This document shows positions 1 through 12,062 of a DNA stretch of 64,000 bases, piece after piece (position 1 is the first letter of the stretch; the number at the start of each line of letters is the position of its first letter). The stretch spans positions 10,739,501-10,803,500 of the forward strand of contig CM050656.1 in assembly GCA_027574665.1 (NCBI GenBank), written 5' to 3'. The notes under the pieces were generated by a model. That model worked only from the letters and a program-made list of their open reading frames with translations, had not been told where the DNA came from and ran no database searches. Source of the DNA: Rhynochetos jubatus. Lineage: Eukaryota; Chordata; Aves; Eurypygiformes; Rhynochetidae. The position numbers were made by a program, and so were the translations under genes.

Positions 1-2132
1 GCGTGTGAAGCGGTAATCCGTGATCGTCCACCTGCTGACCTTGGAGCGCTCTAGGTTTGGGGGCTGTATTTTGGGGTTCTCTTCATTCTCGTCAGCAGTG
101 GCTTGGGGCGCTGCTTTGCACCGTTGGTAGTCGCGATCTAGGGTCGCGTCCAGTACCGCCCTCTGTCCTACGCCAGGGATCAAACGCTCTCTCCGCACCG
201 TTGGTGGGGCGGATGATCAAGTCGTTTCCCTTTGATCCCATGGGCCTGATTCTTTTCTCGCTGACGCTAGCGTAAGCAAGACTGCCACAACCAAAAGCCA
301 TTCCCAGGAGAAGAGCTTGTGGTTAATCATACCCGACTCCTGGTGGCGGCGGGGCAAGAATCGAAGCTTGTCCTTGGCACAGCCGGGCGACTGTAGCGGG
401 GACTGCGGAGAGGAGCGTTGGCGCTCAGTGCTGTGTTGAGGAGGGGCTTGGGTGCCCCAAATCCTGGGCTCTCTGCAGGCTGGGGTGGCAGCGTGTCCGT
501 AACTGAGCGCTGTGGCTGTTTCGAACAGCAGAATCGCTAGAGGAGCGTGTCACACCTTAACGTTTGGAAAAGCCCCTTTTTTTGGTACTTGAACAATCTC
601 GCTTCGGTTTTTGAATGTCTGTTTATTTTTTATTTTTGTTACACTAACAGGGAATAAAAATCTGAAATGTCAGTGAGTCTCGTATGCTTGCTGCATCGTG
701 CAGCCACGAAACAGGTACTGCGGGTCGGGAGGGGCAAGGGACGGGCTCAAAACGCGGTTTGACGCAGCGCTGTGAGGGCTTGGGGGTGGTTGTGCTTAGA
801 TCACGTTTAAAACGGGATTTTCCTAACGTGTGGTTCACTTACGTTGATTTGCAACCTCTGCTTTTGGAACAGCAAAATCAAAACGTTCCCGAAGGACAGA
901 GATGCTCCCAGGGTAGGGGGGGGGGGGGTTAGGCTCGCTCAAATTCAGCGTTCAAAGGTGAAGGGTCGGCACCCAAAGCGTCCGGGGTTCGATGGAGTAG
1001 GCAGCCCACGCAGTGGGACCTCAGCCTCGAACCACGAGAGAAAGAGGAGGTGCCAGGGCAGATCCCGCGCTCTGGAATAATCGGCCGTGCTCTCCGTAAA
1101 CGTGCATGCAGGGAGCTAGGCGGGAAGCGAAGCCCTCAAGGTCTTGCTCCCCTCTCTGCGTTGGAAGGAGCTTGCGCTGCCCGCCCCCTCGCTTCCCTGG
1201 GCACGGCCCGTGCGGCCGGGACGGGAGCCCCGTCGCTAGCCCGAACGAGCGCGGGGCTTGCCTGTGAAGCAGCTCGGCTCGTCAAGTCCTGCGTGAGGAG
1301 CAGCTCTGGATGGGGTTAGAGGAAGCTGGTCCAACATTTTTGTGAATCTTGCGTTCCGTGGGCAGAAATTCTTTCCACCGAACGGGAAGGCGGGAGCGGG
1401 GGGGGGAACCGTCTCTTGAAATCTTTTCGGCTCTTGGTGTTTGTTCGCAGGGGCAGACAGGGAGCTTCAGCTGGCAACTGCTCAGATGGCGACAGGGCAT
1501 GCAGTGCTGGTCCTTGGGGCTGGCGCCACGCAATTAATGCGGGATTTGCCCTGGTTTTTTACTGCTGCTGGCACAGACTTGCCGTGCTTTGACTGGACTC
1601 ACCATTTGTTCTCCGACTTGCCTGTACAAGCGTAGCATGGGCTTCAGAGGCAGAAAGTGAGAATGGGCCCTTACTGATAGAAAAAATCAACCTGGTTTAG
1701 AGAAATCAGCTTTAATTTGATGCCCCCCTTCCACCACCTTCCTTTGGGAGTTGCTTCTGTGAGACTGGCAAACGAGGGGGCCGAGATTTTCCCTCCCCCC
1801 CCCCCGGCTTCAGCGGCGCTGTACCCGTGCGCTTGCCGAGCGCTCGTAGCAAGGGGCTGGGGATCGTTTGGAAAAACGATTGGATCTAAAGGCACAACAA
1901 GTGTCCCAGGGTGAATGTCACCCCCCACCCCCGGCATCAGCGTTTCGGGGGAGCGCAGGGTGCTGGGGCCAGCCGTTGAGCTGCCCCGGTGGCGGGGGGG
2001 GCGCAGGGTTTTGGTCTGCTGTTTTTTTCGGGAGTGACTTGGACGTCCAGCGAAGATAGGTTTGACAGGACCTGTTAATTCTGTATATCTGGCTGTTTCT
2101 TGCACCACGGGGTTGTAACGGTCCGCATCATC

Positions 2133-2158
2133 TGTGTGCGTGCGCGTGCGTGTATGTA
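2133..2158 (+). repeat. Alternating purine-pyrimidine (TG/CG) tract
   Basis: A stretch of about 26 bases of strict pyrimidine-purine alternation, mixing TG, CG and TA steps, is prone to Z-DNA. It continues loosely into a TATGTA-rich run to 2170. Confidence 0.7.
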
Positions 2159-2896
2159 CTGTATGTATATAGGTATTTGTAAAATATATTCACGTACACC
2201 TTTCTATGCGTTAGCTGTAAGCGGCACTGCCCCCGGAAAAGAAATCGGAATTGGCTGTTAGCAGGTTCTGCCCTGTGTTTGGGCAGAATCGGGCTTGGTT
2301 TTGTCACGTGAAAAGGAGTTGATTGTGTTCATCTTGCGTACGCGCTTCTGAAACGCTGAACTCTGGATTCCCTTGAGCCGGGGCGGGGCGGGGGGGGCAA
2401 AGGGGGTTACTGCTTTAATCGTAAACCAGATTGGACCGGGGCGTTATTCCCCCCGGGACGAAGCGTTCGGCACTTGACGAAACCCTCTCGCTCCCCTTGC
2501 GGGACGCAGGGACCGTTTGCAGGTGTCGGTAGCCCCCCGCAGCGCCCCCCGCCCCGGGTCCAGAGCCGATGTGCGACGGGGCGGTGTCGGTACGTGTCCC
2601 TTTTTGTGAGTGGGTCCATGTACGGTGTGGTTCCGTGTAAAGCATGAGTGGGTGTTCGATCTCCTATCGAGGGCTGAAATAACAGCACGCTCCTTTGTAC
2701 GACCTTCGCGTCGGTGTTTCCGCTTTTCGTTGACTTCGATTTTCTTTAAGGGAAACTGCATCTGTTAAGAACCTGCTTCTCCAGAAGCTATGGAATTACT
2801 TTGTTTTCCAGATGAATTCCAGCATGTAACTTTGGTACTCTTGTTTGTTATTTGTGTAAAACCTGTTCTTCTGTCGTTTATGGTGTAGTTGGGGGC

Positions 2897-2916
2897 GGGG
2901 GGGGGGGGGGGGGGGG
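2897..2916 (+). repeat. G20 homopolymer with downstream A-rich runs
   Basis: Five G, one C and then twenty G residues are followed by TATA and two A-rich runs of 8 and 10. The tract can form a G-quadruplex on the plus strand. The exact run length may be affected by sequencing error. Confidence 0.85.
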
Positions 2917-3189
2917 TATAAAAAAAAGATTAAAAAAAAAAGGAATTAATGTAGCTTAACTTTTAAAGAAAAGAAACAAACTGCTTCATAAGGAAACCAA
3001 TTGTACGTTAGTGTTTTCCAACAGGTCATCCTGTAGTTTCTAGCTCAGTAATGCAACACTGTACTTGTCACCCGGTGTGTTCCGATTTTGCTGTACTTTT
3101 CTTTTACTAGATGGTTGGGCTTTTAAATCCCAGACACTAAAGCATCCTGGGCCTACTTGCTCTAGATCAAAAAAAAAAAAAAGAGATGC

Positions 3190-3263
3190 AATAAAAACAT
3201 TGCAATAAAGCACATTGACATGTAATGTTCTAGAAGGATGTACTGACAGCTGTTTCTAATAAA
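3190..3263 (+). terminator. Cluster of three poly(A) signals with GT-rich downstream element
   Basis: AATAAA occurs at 3190-3195, 3204-3209 and 3258-3263. A GT-rich stretch (ctgtcctggtgtcagctgtgtttgtg) follows at about 3287-3312, 25-50 bases after the last signal. CpG-rich sequence resumes directly after. This arrangement fits the end of a plus-strand transcript. Confidence 0.5.
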
Positions 3264-3289
3264 TTCAGACCTGCAGCGTGGCCGGGCTG

Positions 3290-6200
3290 TCCTGGTGTCA
3301 GCTGTGTTTGTGAATCCGGCCGAGGCCGCGAGCATCGTCTCGAACTGAGGCTTTACAAAAAGACTCGCCGAGGTCCGGTTGGACCAAGCCGGGCCCCGAA
3401 ACCCTCTTGGGGCTGCGAGGAGGGAGGAATACACGCAGCCCCCGCGCCCTCCTTAACGGAGCTGTTCCTCCGGTCCTTTTACGGCGTCCGTAGCGAGAGC
3501 AGGAGCCGCCGGCACTGTTCTTGCCCACCTCGTGGCTTCCTCTGCCGTCGGGGGAAACCACTTTTGGTGATGCCGCTCCTGGTGCTGGATGGATGGGGGG
3601 TGCAGCGCTGAAGCAGCCTTCGGAAAGACCCAGCTCGGCTGGATCCTTTCGATCCTTAAGTTTGCAGGAGTTTGGGAAATCCCTGTTGCGGTGCCCAACT
3701 CTTTCATGAGCACCAGGCACCGGGGCTGCCGCCCAACCAGGGAGTTTGTGGGTGGCGTTGCCCATCCTCTTCCCTCTCAGCCGCAGGTCCCAGCGCGCTC
3801 GTGGTGCGGCAGCGGCGTCCGGCCGAGCTCCAGGCACGGCAGTGGCACAGCCCTGGATTTACTGCACAGCCCCCCTGCAGGCACAGGAGCCCGGGGAGGG
3901 GGGGTCACGCAGCAGCCACCTCACTGCGTGCATGCTTCGTGTTTTCCATTTGAGGTCTGGGGGCTGTGGGGTGGCAGCCTGGTACAGCGACCTCCCCTCC
4001 GCTGGGAGCGGGATGGGATGCTGCCGCAGCATCCTCGGAGAAGTGGGGCAGGGGCAGAACTGGTCTGCGCGTGGTTGGCTGGCCGTGTTTTTGCAACCCG
4101 GTGAGTCGACGGTTTTGCCGGCTGCTGAGCAACGTTTTTCCAACCTGCTGAGTCCACCATTAAAAAAAATGCCGCGCCAGCATTTTCCCCCCCCTGTGCC
4201 GAGTAAGCCTTTTCGGCCCCTGAGTCAGCATCCCCTCCGCCAGCACATGGGGAGCACCGAAAAGGGCAGCAAAGCCCCCGGTCGTGGGGCAGGGGCAGGG
4301 GGAGCTTGCTCAGGCACCCACCGTCTCAGGGCCCCCCGAGGTTGGGTCCCCTCTGCCTGCGGGGCGCTGCCCGCGGCCCTGCCTGCAGGCTTGGGGCGCA
4401 GCACCGGCGGGATGCGGCCGGCCCAGAAACATCACCCGGAGGCATCGGCAGCCACGCGGCTCCCGACGGAGGAGCTGTGGGTGTTGTGGGCGGGTGTCCA
4501 TCGGGCACCCCCGGGCACCCAGGCGGGTGGAGAGCCAAGGGGAAACATCCATGAGAAACCGGGAGGACACTGCAAGGCGCTCCTGGGGACCGGCTCTTTT
4601 TGATTATTGTTTAATTTATTTCTTTTTAATAAAGGCTAATGAGGTAGAATGACAGGAAAGATGTAAGTCACTAATTGGCGAATCGTTTTGCAGGGCTTTG
4701 CCAGACAGTTCGGTTCGTTGTGAAAACACTGCAGCCGGGAGCCGGCGTAGGAAATTTCCAAGCGGCCGTGCTGACTGGATGGAAAGAAAAACACCTCCCA
4801 GCTCAGATGTCTTCTTGGAGAAAGGGCAGATCCCCGGGATTTTTCCATCCTTGGCAACGCTGCGGAGCTTCCTGCACGTCCCCTGGATTCCTCCCAGTCA
4901 CATGCGGGACCCTTCCCCGGGGGGCAGGCGATGGCCTGGCACCCCCCTGGGCACGGCACCGCAGGGCAGGGGCGTGGGATGGCCGGAGAGATGTCCCTGG
5001 GTGCTTTCCTGGGATTCCCGTTCTGGGGCAGGAGGTGCACGGGAGGCTGTTCCCTATGGAAAAGAAACCCAATCGAACCGTCTCCAAAAGCCGCCCCTCC
5101 CCCAGCAAAGCGCCCTGATGGAAGGCATCGGGGTTTGGTTCGGACCGAAAGCCGCGGGCGCGTTGCAAGGCCCCAGCTGCTCTGCCCCCCGCTTCCCGCT
5201 CGCCCCGGGCTGCTCTCAGGCTGACGGTTTAGGTCGACGGGCGCAGGCGGCAGGGCGCGCGCAGCCGCACACCCACCAGCTCCGAGCGCCGCAGGCACGG
5301 CCGGGAACGCGTGGCAAGGCAGCTGAGGCGGCCCCGTGGCTCCTTGAGCTGCCCAAGAGGGTGGGGGGGTTCCCTGCGGACACCGCGAGGCACGTCCTGT
5401 CCCCTCCATCCCGCTCCGACTGGCACGGCGGGCACCTGGGACCCATCGGCCGCGAACGCCGTGGCCGTGGAAAGGTGCCCAAGCAGGAGGGTGCAGCCCG
5501 CATCCCCTGGGAGCAGGCCCCCTGCAGGGATGCACCACCTGGCCGAGCCCCAGGGAGACACGGGGACGACGGCGGAAGGTTCGCCCTGGCCGCGAGCCGC
5601 GATTCCTCACGGCAAGACATGGGATGGAGCAGTTCCCTCCCCGGAGCATCAAGTCCAAGCTTGGAGCAGGGGCCGGCAGCTTTAAAGGAAGCGGGCGGAT
5701 GAGGCTTGGCCACGGACCCCGAATCCCCATTCCACAGGAAATCTCGTCATCGCACTCGCCGGATTTCATCCAAATTGGAACGAAATGGTGAAATACAAAA
5801 TTTGACTCCGGACAAGTTTTTCAGTGGGGGGGGGGGGGGGAAAGCAACAGAAGAATTTTGGCTCCTCTGGCACAGGCCCACGCCGGCGATAGCCTTCCTC
5901 TGCCGGTACCATCCAAGCCCCCGGGAAGGTCTGACGGACGGAGGCTTCACCCGGACCGCGATAAACCGCTCCACTGCCTGCTATTTGCTCCCCGAATGTT
6001 CATCAAATCTCCGCTTTCTGAGGGCAAAACTTCCCCCCCGGGGAAATCAAGCCGGGGTTTGCGGAGAAGCGATGGGCAGGGGACAAGCCGCCAGGGCACC
6101 TTCCACGGGGCGGCTTTGTCCCGGGGCAGAGGACACGGCGGAGCGGGAAGGGAAGGCGCAGGGCGCCGGGCTGGGCTGCTGCCCGCCCTCCTGCCCCCAA

Positions 6201-7190
6201 ACCCAGCCTTGGAGGCTCCTGGGAAACATCTCGGCCGTGACCTCCCGGCCGCTCTCGCCCAGGCTGAACGCTGGCTCCTGCACCGTGGAGCAAAGCCCAG
6301 TGCCGGCTTCCCCATGGGGTCCCGGGAGCCGTCTGCCCCCCGAGCTCTTTCCCTTCCCCGTCCTCGCCAGACCCGAGCCGCAGGACAGAGCCTTGAACTC
6401 TCCCTTGGAGCAGGAGAGCGCGGCAGCCTCCCGCCCAGCTCCGCACGCCCAGCTGGCTCAGCCTGATGGAAACCAGAGCAACCCAGGGGCCGGTTCCCAG
6501 AAAAGGGATAAGGAGCAGGAAGAGGAGCATTAACTGTCACAGGGCCCCAGGGCAGAGCAAAAGCATGTCCTGCCATGGAGCATCTTGGCCAGACTGGGGT
6601 GCCAGGAGGGCAGGATGCGTCCCTCCGTCCCACGGATGCTGTGAGGGTGGTGGATAAACCTCTCCGGGGGTCCTGGGAGCGACCCCGGCTTTTCGGGCGG
6701 CTGTCGCAGGTCTCGGCCCAGGCGAGACGCGCTACCCACGGCCTCAAGCGGAACCGGCGCTGGAGCATTTCCCAAACCTTTTCCCTTTCCTCCCGCTTCC
6801 AAGGGAAGGGGCTGGATGGGCGCGCTGGGAGCAGAGCCAGCCTGCCGGCCCCGGGCAGGTGCTGTGCACACTCCCGTGGCCACTCTGCCAAAGGAAACAC
6901 AAACATCCTACCCAAAGAAAGCACTTTTCATCACCAACACAGGTTCCCAGTTTTGCACAGGGCCGGCCCGTTCCGGGCAGCTCTCCCCAGCGCCCCGCCG
7001 GGCCGAGCAAGAGCCCGGCCGAGCTTCCTGGGCTGGGCTTCGGCCAGAGTCAGCCGTCCACCCCAAGTCAGAGCCACCAAAACTGGCAATGAGACCTGGA
7101 GGGGTTTGAACTGGCCTGATGGGGGACACTTCAGAGCTAAAGGGGCTTAACTCTGCCCCGGAGTCCCTCCTGCCCCCCGAGTGGGAGCTG
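3290..7190. other. GC-rich gene-free region
   Basis: Long open frames overlap on both strands here (up to 377 codons on the minus strand at 4636-5769 facing 334 codons on the plus strand at 4698-5702). Their translations are rich in Pro, Gly, Arg and Ala with no domain motif, so I treat them as GC artefacts. The region holds an AT-rich island at 4585-4700 and a 15-base G run at 5826-5840, and no supportable gene. Confidence 0.6.
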
Positions 7191-7320
7191 GGGATGCGGG
7201 TCCAGGGGGATGTGGGACCTGGGGATGCAGATCCAGGGAGATGAGAGATTTGGGACCCAGGAGATTTAGGACTTTGGGATGCCGGATCTGGAGGATGCAG
7301 GACCTGGAGGATGTGAGACC
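7191..7320 (+). repeat. Degenerate 16-bp minisatellite
   Basis: About eight imperfect units of the type GGATGYGGGACCTGGG run head to tail. The first four units are close to 16 bases each (for example GGATGCGGGTCCAGGG and GGATGTGGGACCTGGG); the middle units drift and the last two are again clear. Flanks are ordinary GC-rich sequence. Confidence 0.75.
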
Positions 7321-7539
7321 CCCAATTCCCCTCGCTTCTGGCAGGGGGATCCTTGGCCAAACGCGGGTGTCCCAGCCCCGCAGCGGTGATGAGCCCCCGT
7401 AACCAGAAGCAGCTGCTGGAGGGAAATTCCAGTTCCGTGGAGTGGCGCAGCTTATGAAAGAGACCAGGACAACCAAAATAGCTTAAAAAAAAAATGTAAC
7501 TTCGGCCTAAAGTTTGGGAAGGCGTGAGGAGAAGACAGG

Positions 7540-7920
7540 AATCGGGGCGGAAGAGTGGGCGAGCCGGAATGTAAGGGCGCTTGGCCGCACATCACTCACG
7601 GCATAAATAGCTCCGGGTGTTTTATACCTGCCCCCACGTTGGGCGGGCAGCCGGGGGAGCAGCGGTTCCTCACCCTGCGCCCATCAAAGCGCTGCCGCCG
7701 AGCCAGAACCGGGCTGGCACCCCCCGGCACCTGCCCCGGCAGAGCCGACACGGCGGCGGAGCACGGCCTGCCCGGCTGCCGGGGGGCGAAGTCCACAGGG
7801 GCGAGCGCGGGGCCGAGGCCCCGGGAACAAAGCGGCCTTTCACTGCGGCGGCTTGGCCAAAGAAACCGGGGAATGTTTCTGTCCAAGGGCTTCCAAACGG
7901 CACCTCGCTTTGATCCCGGG
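7540..7920 (+). promoter_or_regulatory. Possible TATA-type promoter with CpG-rich downstream stretch
   Basis: A GC box (ggggcgg) near 7543 precedes a TATA-like ATAAATA at 7603-7609, and the following 300 bases are CpG-dense. This resembles a promoter with first exon, but no downstream gene can be recognised, so the call rests only on motif spacing. Confidence 0.2.
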
Positions 7921-10900
7921 CACGGGGCGGGATGTTGGGGTTTTTTCCTTTCCTCCTTCGTGTTGCTCTTATTTTTTTCTTCCTACTTCAAGGCATAATT
8001 TTTGTGTTTATAATTTCTAGGAGATTTTTCTTGCTCTTTTTCCACCCCTTGCTGGGAGCAAGGTGCAGGCGATGCACCTTCGCGTCACGGCTTTGCCCTG
8101 CAGAGTGAGGATTCAGCTGCCCTGTCCGCCGGGGGTTTGGGGTGCAGCGTGTGGCTCCCGCAGCCCCTCTGAGGACAGGGCACCCCTCCTTCGCACCCAA
8201 GGGAGAGCAATCCCTCCCCCCCCCAGCTCACGGCAGGCACAGGTATCCACCACCATCATTTTCAGCTCAGAGGTTGCTTTCTGAACCCGCCTGATAAATC
8301 CCAGCCCCGCTTCAGGGTGGGAAACCCAAACAGCTCCAGGGCTTTGCACCCAAAAATCCCTTGGGCTGGCCGCAGGCCCCCCCCCCTCCACCCAGGAGAG
8401 CCACCCCTGGAGCTTCGCCAATGCCTGTGAGGAGCATCCCCGGGTGGCTGGGGCGGTTCTGGCAGAGCCCCTGCCCCGCTTCCCAGGGAGCAGGGGTTGG
8501 GGCAGGATGGGCTGCATCGCCCTGAGTTTGGGGTGTGCCTGCAGACACATCTGCATGTCCTCCCCCCGCTCAGGACAGCCCCTTCAGGCAGGCAGAAAAG
8601 GAGCATCTCACACCCGTTCAAGCCTCCAAACCTCAAAGACCCCCCCCAAGTCACACCCTGTCTCCTGGCCGAGCTGAACATCACTCCTGTCCCATCGCCC
8701 CTGCCCCCTCCTCCAGCGCGAGGGTGGAAAAGCAGGGCTGAAACGCGGGCGCCCCACAGACAGGAGGGGTTTTCCCGGGTGCTGGACGGAGATTCTCATA
8801 AAGCCAGAAAGCCTCGCCCCGCTGGCTGCACGGGCAGCGCTGGCCTGGCTCGGGCGGCTGGACATCTTCCTGGGGAAGAGGAAAAGCGGGGTCTCCATCC
8901 AGCTGCCAAACAGCCGTGTGGGCCGCCCGTGCGCCCCAGGCAGCACAGCGTGGGCAGGGCGAGGGCTCGGCTGCTCCCTGCGGTGCTCCACCACCGTCTC
9001 CTCGCATTTCAAGGCTGACATCCCAAGGGAAGTTCTTCTGACAGCAGCTGTGGCCCCGCAGCTTGGTGCTGGACGGCGTCGCGTCTGGCCGAGGGCTTGG
9101 GAAAGAGGTGAGGGGGGTGAAATTCCTTTAGCACTTCATGCTAAAGCAAGCGGGAAAGTCGGCATGTGGAAATGCAGGGACTGGGGGAGTGGGGGAGGCA
9201 CAAAGGGGTCCTGCTCCCCCTCTTCATCCTCTAATATCCTCTTAACAGAGGAACAGGGAAAGCGGGCAGCGCCGGGGAGCAGCACGGCCCGGATGAGCAT
9301 CCCTTCTCACCACCGGAATGTACTTCCCCAAGCAGCCCCACGGGCAAACGCACCGGCACCAGCGAGGTTAAGGAGCACCCTAATCAGTGACAGCTCCCAA
9401 ATTAACGAGCTGGCTCCAGCATCCACATCAGCTTCTCTAATGCCGGGCGAGGGCGGGAGGGAGGCAACAGGCGACGGGTGTGCAGCCGAGCGGGGAAGCG
9501 GCCGGGGGACGCGCAGCAGCAAACCTGGGGCTGGAAACCCTTAAAAGCACATTTTCATCTTCTCCTTTTTAAGTCCAGCAAAGCGGACGTGGCTGCCGGA
9601 GGACGGGGAGGAAATGGGCTTTTAATGCCACCTTGTTTGCAGAAGCGCCCGCGCTCTGCTCCGGGCTGTTTTTCTTGGGGTCTGATGGAAACTGTTCCAA
9701 CATCCTCAGCGCAGCCAGCGGCACGGGGAGCAGGAATCCGGCCAGGGAGCATCGGCCCCGTCGAGGTCCCGCTCCAGGTGTCTGTCCCTAAAGCCAAAAA
9801 TTGCAGCTGAGGGTCAGGGAAAGGTGCTGCCCCGGTACCAGAGCTGGGAGGGAGCAGGGTCGGGCGATGTGGGAGCACGGGATGAAGCCCCAGCAGCAGC
9901 TGGGCTCACACCAGGACACATGGGTGGCAATCCCTGGAAGCTGCCTCCTCCTGGGAATGCTGCTCCTGCCACTTTTATGAATGAACTCCTGCAACATCCA
10001 TCTTCTCAAGGCCATGGAGCCGTCCCTTCCCTGTTGGAAGCAAAGGCAGAGCCCCAGGCCCTGCTCCATCCCCCCAGGCTCCGGTTCCCTCCGAAGCCAC
10101 TTCTCTCCCCCGTCAGTAGTTGGGAAGGGCTGGGGCTGAGGCAGCCCTTTCCCAAAGCCACCCCGGGCACTTTGGAGAGACTCCAGCATCAGCACAACCT
10201 TTTCGGCAGCCGCCACCCACGAGCCAGACCCGAAACCGTGGGAGGGTGCACCGGAGAAGCAGGGTCACAGCCCCGTGTGCGGCTGCTCTTCGAGGAGAAG
10301 GGGCAGGCGCGGGGTCCCGGTTGGACGGACGGCACCGGGAGAAGGGCCAGCCACAACACCCGGCTCCCGGGAAGGGCTGGGGCTCGGCAGCCAGCAGCAT
10401 CCCTGTGGGCTCCTTTTGATGCCTCCCCCTCCTGCCCAGGAAAACCTGAGTAACACAGTTTCTCACCACCCAGGGTTTTCCCATGGAGGGGAAGCCGGGG
10501 AAAGGGCTACATGGAATTTTATATTCCGGCTGGAAAACTTTCCGCATGATGAGGCGGTTCCTGCAGAGCCCCACAGCCAACCCTGTGCCACCCGGTCTCA
10601 GCCCATCCCTGTCGCGGGCGACTGAGCCCATCCCGTGGGAGAACCCCGGGATGATGTGTCCCACCGAGAGCCCAGGCAAACATCTGCAGCAGATGTGGGG
10701 CTCTGACCCCCTTCCTGTTGCAGATCGCTTCTCCAGCCAGTCAGGCAGCCCCCGAGGAGCATCCCAATCGGCAGGGGGAGGAAGGAGGCCCAGGGCACGG
10801 CACCCCACCGGGATCGCTATGGGGAAACTGAGGCAGGGAGCAGGGGAGGACGTGCAACCCCCCCCGGTTGTGCCTCAGGTGTCAGCATCCATCCCTGGAG

Positions 10901-12060
10901 AGGCCACGAGCCCAGTGGGGAGACGGACACTGCAGAAAAGAGCCAGCTCAGAGGGTGCCTGGCCCCTTCCCAGGGACTCGGCTCAGGCTGGGAGATTAAA
11001 GGCAGAGAGCCGGGCTGGTTTAACTGGGAACACAACCCTCTGCTGCTGGTGACCTGGGAGCCAGCGCCTTTCCCAGAGACCCTCCCCCCAGGATTAACGG
11101 GGGTTGCCGGAGCAAAGCCCAGACTTATTCCCAGCCCAGCGAGACCCGTGTCCTCGCTGACAGCAGCGGGGGCGGCTCCGTCATGAAAAGGAACCCCCTC
11201 CCGGAATGCTGCTCCCCCACTACGCTGCCTGCAGAGCCTCCCAGGAGCCAGCCTGGAGGGGAATCCAGCCTTTTAGGAAATGGAAGAGCTTGCCACTGCC
11301 CAGAGAGGAGTTTGTAGCCAGCAGGTCCACGGGTTTAGTCCATCCTCTCCCGCATCCTGGTACCCAGTGCTCTCGCGAAGGGGCAACCCAGAAATATGTG
11401 CGTGTATCCATGTATTAGAACCGCGAGGAGATGCTGAAACCAGCTCCCAGAGCCACGGCGCAACTCAGGCTCTGACCCAACTGCCCCCCTGCGGGACCGC
11501 AGAGCCCAGTGAAGCTGCGATGGGTCAGATACTGCCGGACCCACTGCCCCAAGGGAGCACCAGGGAGAGCCAGGGATGCTCCCGGGTGGGATCTGGGGGA
11601 GCAGGATGCTCTGCCAGCCCCACCCCATTGAGTTCAATGACAGTCCCGCACACAGGGGCTCCCTGGGCAGCGGCGTGGGAGAGCATCCCGCTGCCGGAGC
11701 GGTTCCCTGGTCCGGGAAACCACCGGTACGTCAGAGCAGAGCGGGGAAGGGGAGGAGGGACCAGTTGCACAGGAAAAGGTGGCAGCTCGTGGGTGCTCCC
11801 ATCGCGGGGCAGCGCCATCCCCAGCACGCAGCCCCCCGTCACCCCTGCCCCCCCCAACGCCGATGTAACCACACATCGCAGCCCCCCCACGCTGGCCGTC
11901 CCCGCCGGCCGGCCGAGGCCCCGATTAGGGTCAGTGCCCATAAGCCGGGCGCGGTGAGGATGCTCCGGGGGCCGGAGCTCAGGGGAGGCTGTTCGGGGGA
12001 GCCCTCTGACGCGGGCGCAGCTCAGTGGGATTAGTGGGCAGACGGACGTGACTGCGAGGC
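7920..12060. other. GC-rich gene-free region with small AT-rich patch
   Basis: No exon can be supported. A TAAT-rich patch lies at 9225-9445 and a perfect 7-bp hairpin (CTTTAGC / GCTAAAG) at 9126-9146. Overlapping long frames on both strands show no domain features. Confidence 0.55.
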
Positions 12061-12062
12061 GG

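Larger units (their letters stand above)
1..3280 (+). other. Candidate 3' UTR of an upstream plus-strand gene (PIK3R3 by synteny)
   Basis: No coding exon is recognisable here. Composition passes from CpG-rich (1-2650) to AT-rich with T-runs (2690-3270), and the segment ends in three AATAAA signals and a GT-rich element, as a long 3' UTR would. Human MAST2 has PIK3R3 as its tail-to-tail neighbour, and the minus-strand MAST2 here predicts a plus-strand gene ending at low coordinates. The owner is inferred from synteny alone; no SH2-domain coding is visible. Alternatively part of it could be intron. Signals inside include a Z-DNA-prone tract (2133-2158) and a G20 run (2897-2916). Confidence 0.35.

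Noticed and set aside
3298..3837. A 179-codon minus-strand frame downstream of the poly(A) cluster
   Set aside because: Arg/Pro/Ala-rich composition, overlapping frames on the other strand and no recognisable domain.
4636..5769. A 377-codon minus-strand open frame, facing a 334-codon plus-strand frame over the same bases
   Set aside because: Both strands are open at once in very GC-rich DNA. The products are Pro/Gly/Arg/Ala-rich with no domain, and no splice or promoter context singles out either.
5947..6924. A 325-codon minus-strand open frame
   Set aside because: It overlaps long frames on the plus strand, has low-complexity composition and matches no family I recognise.
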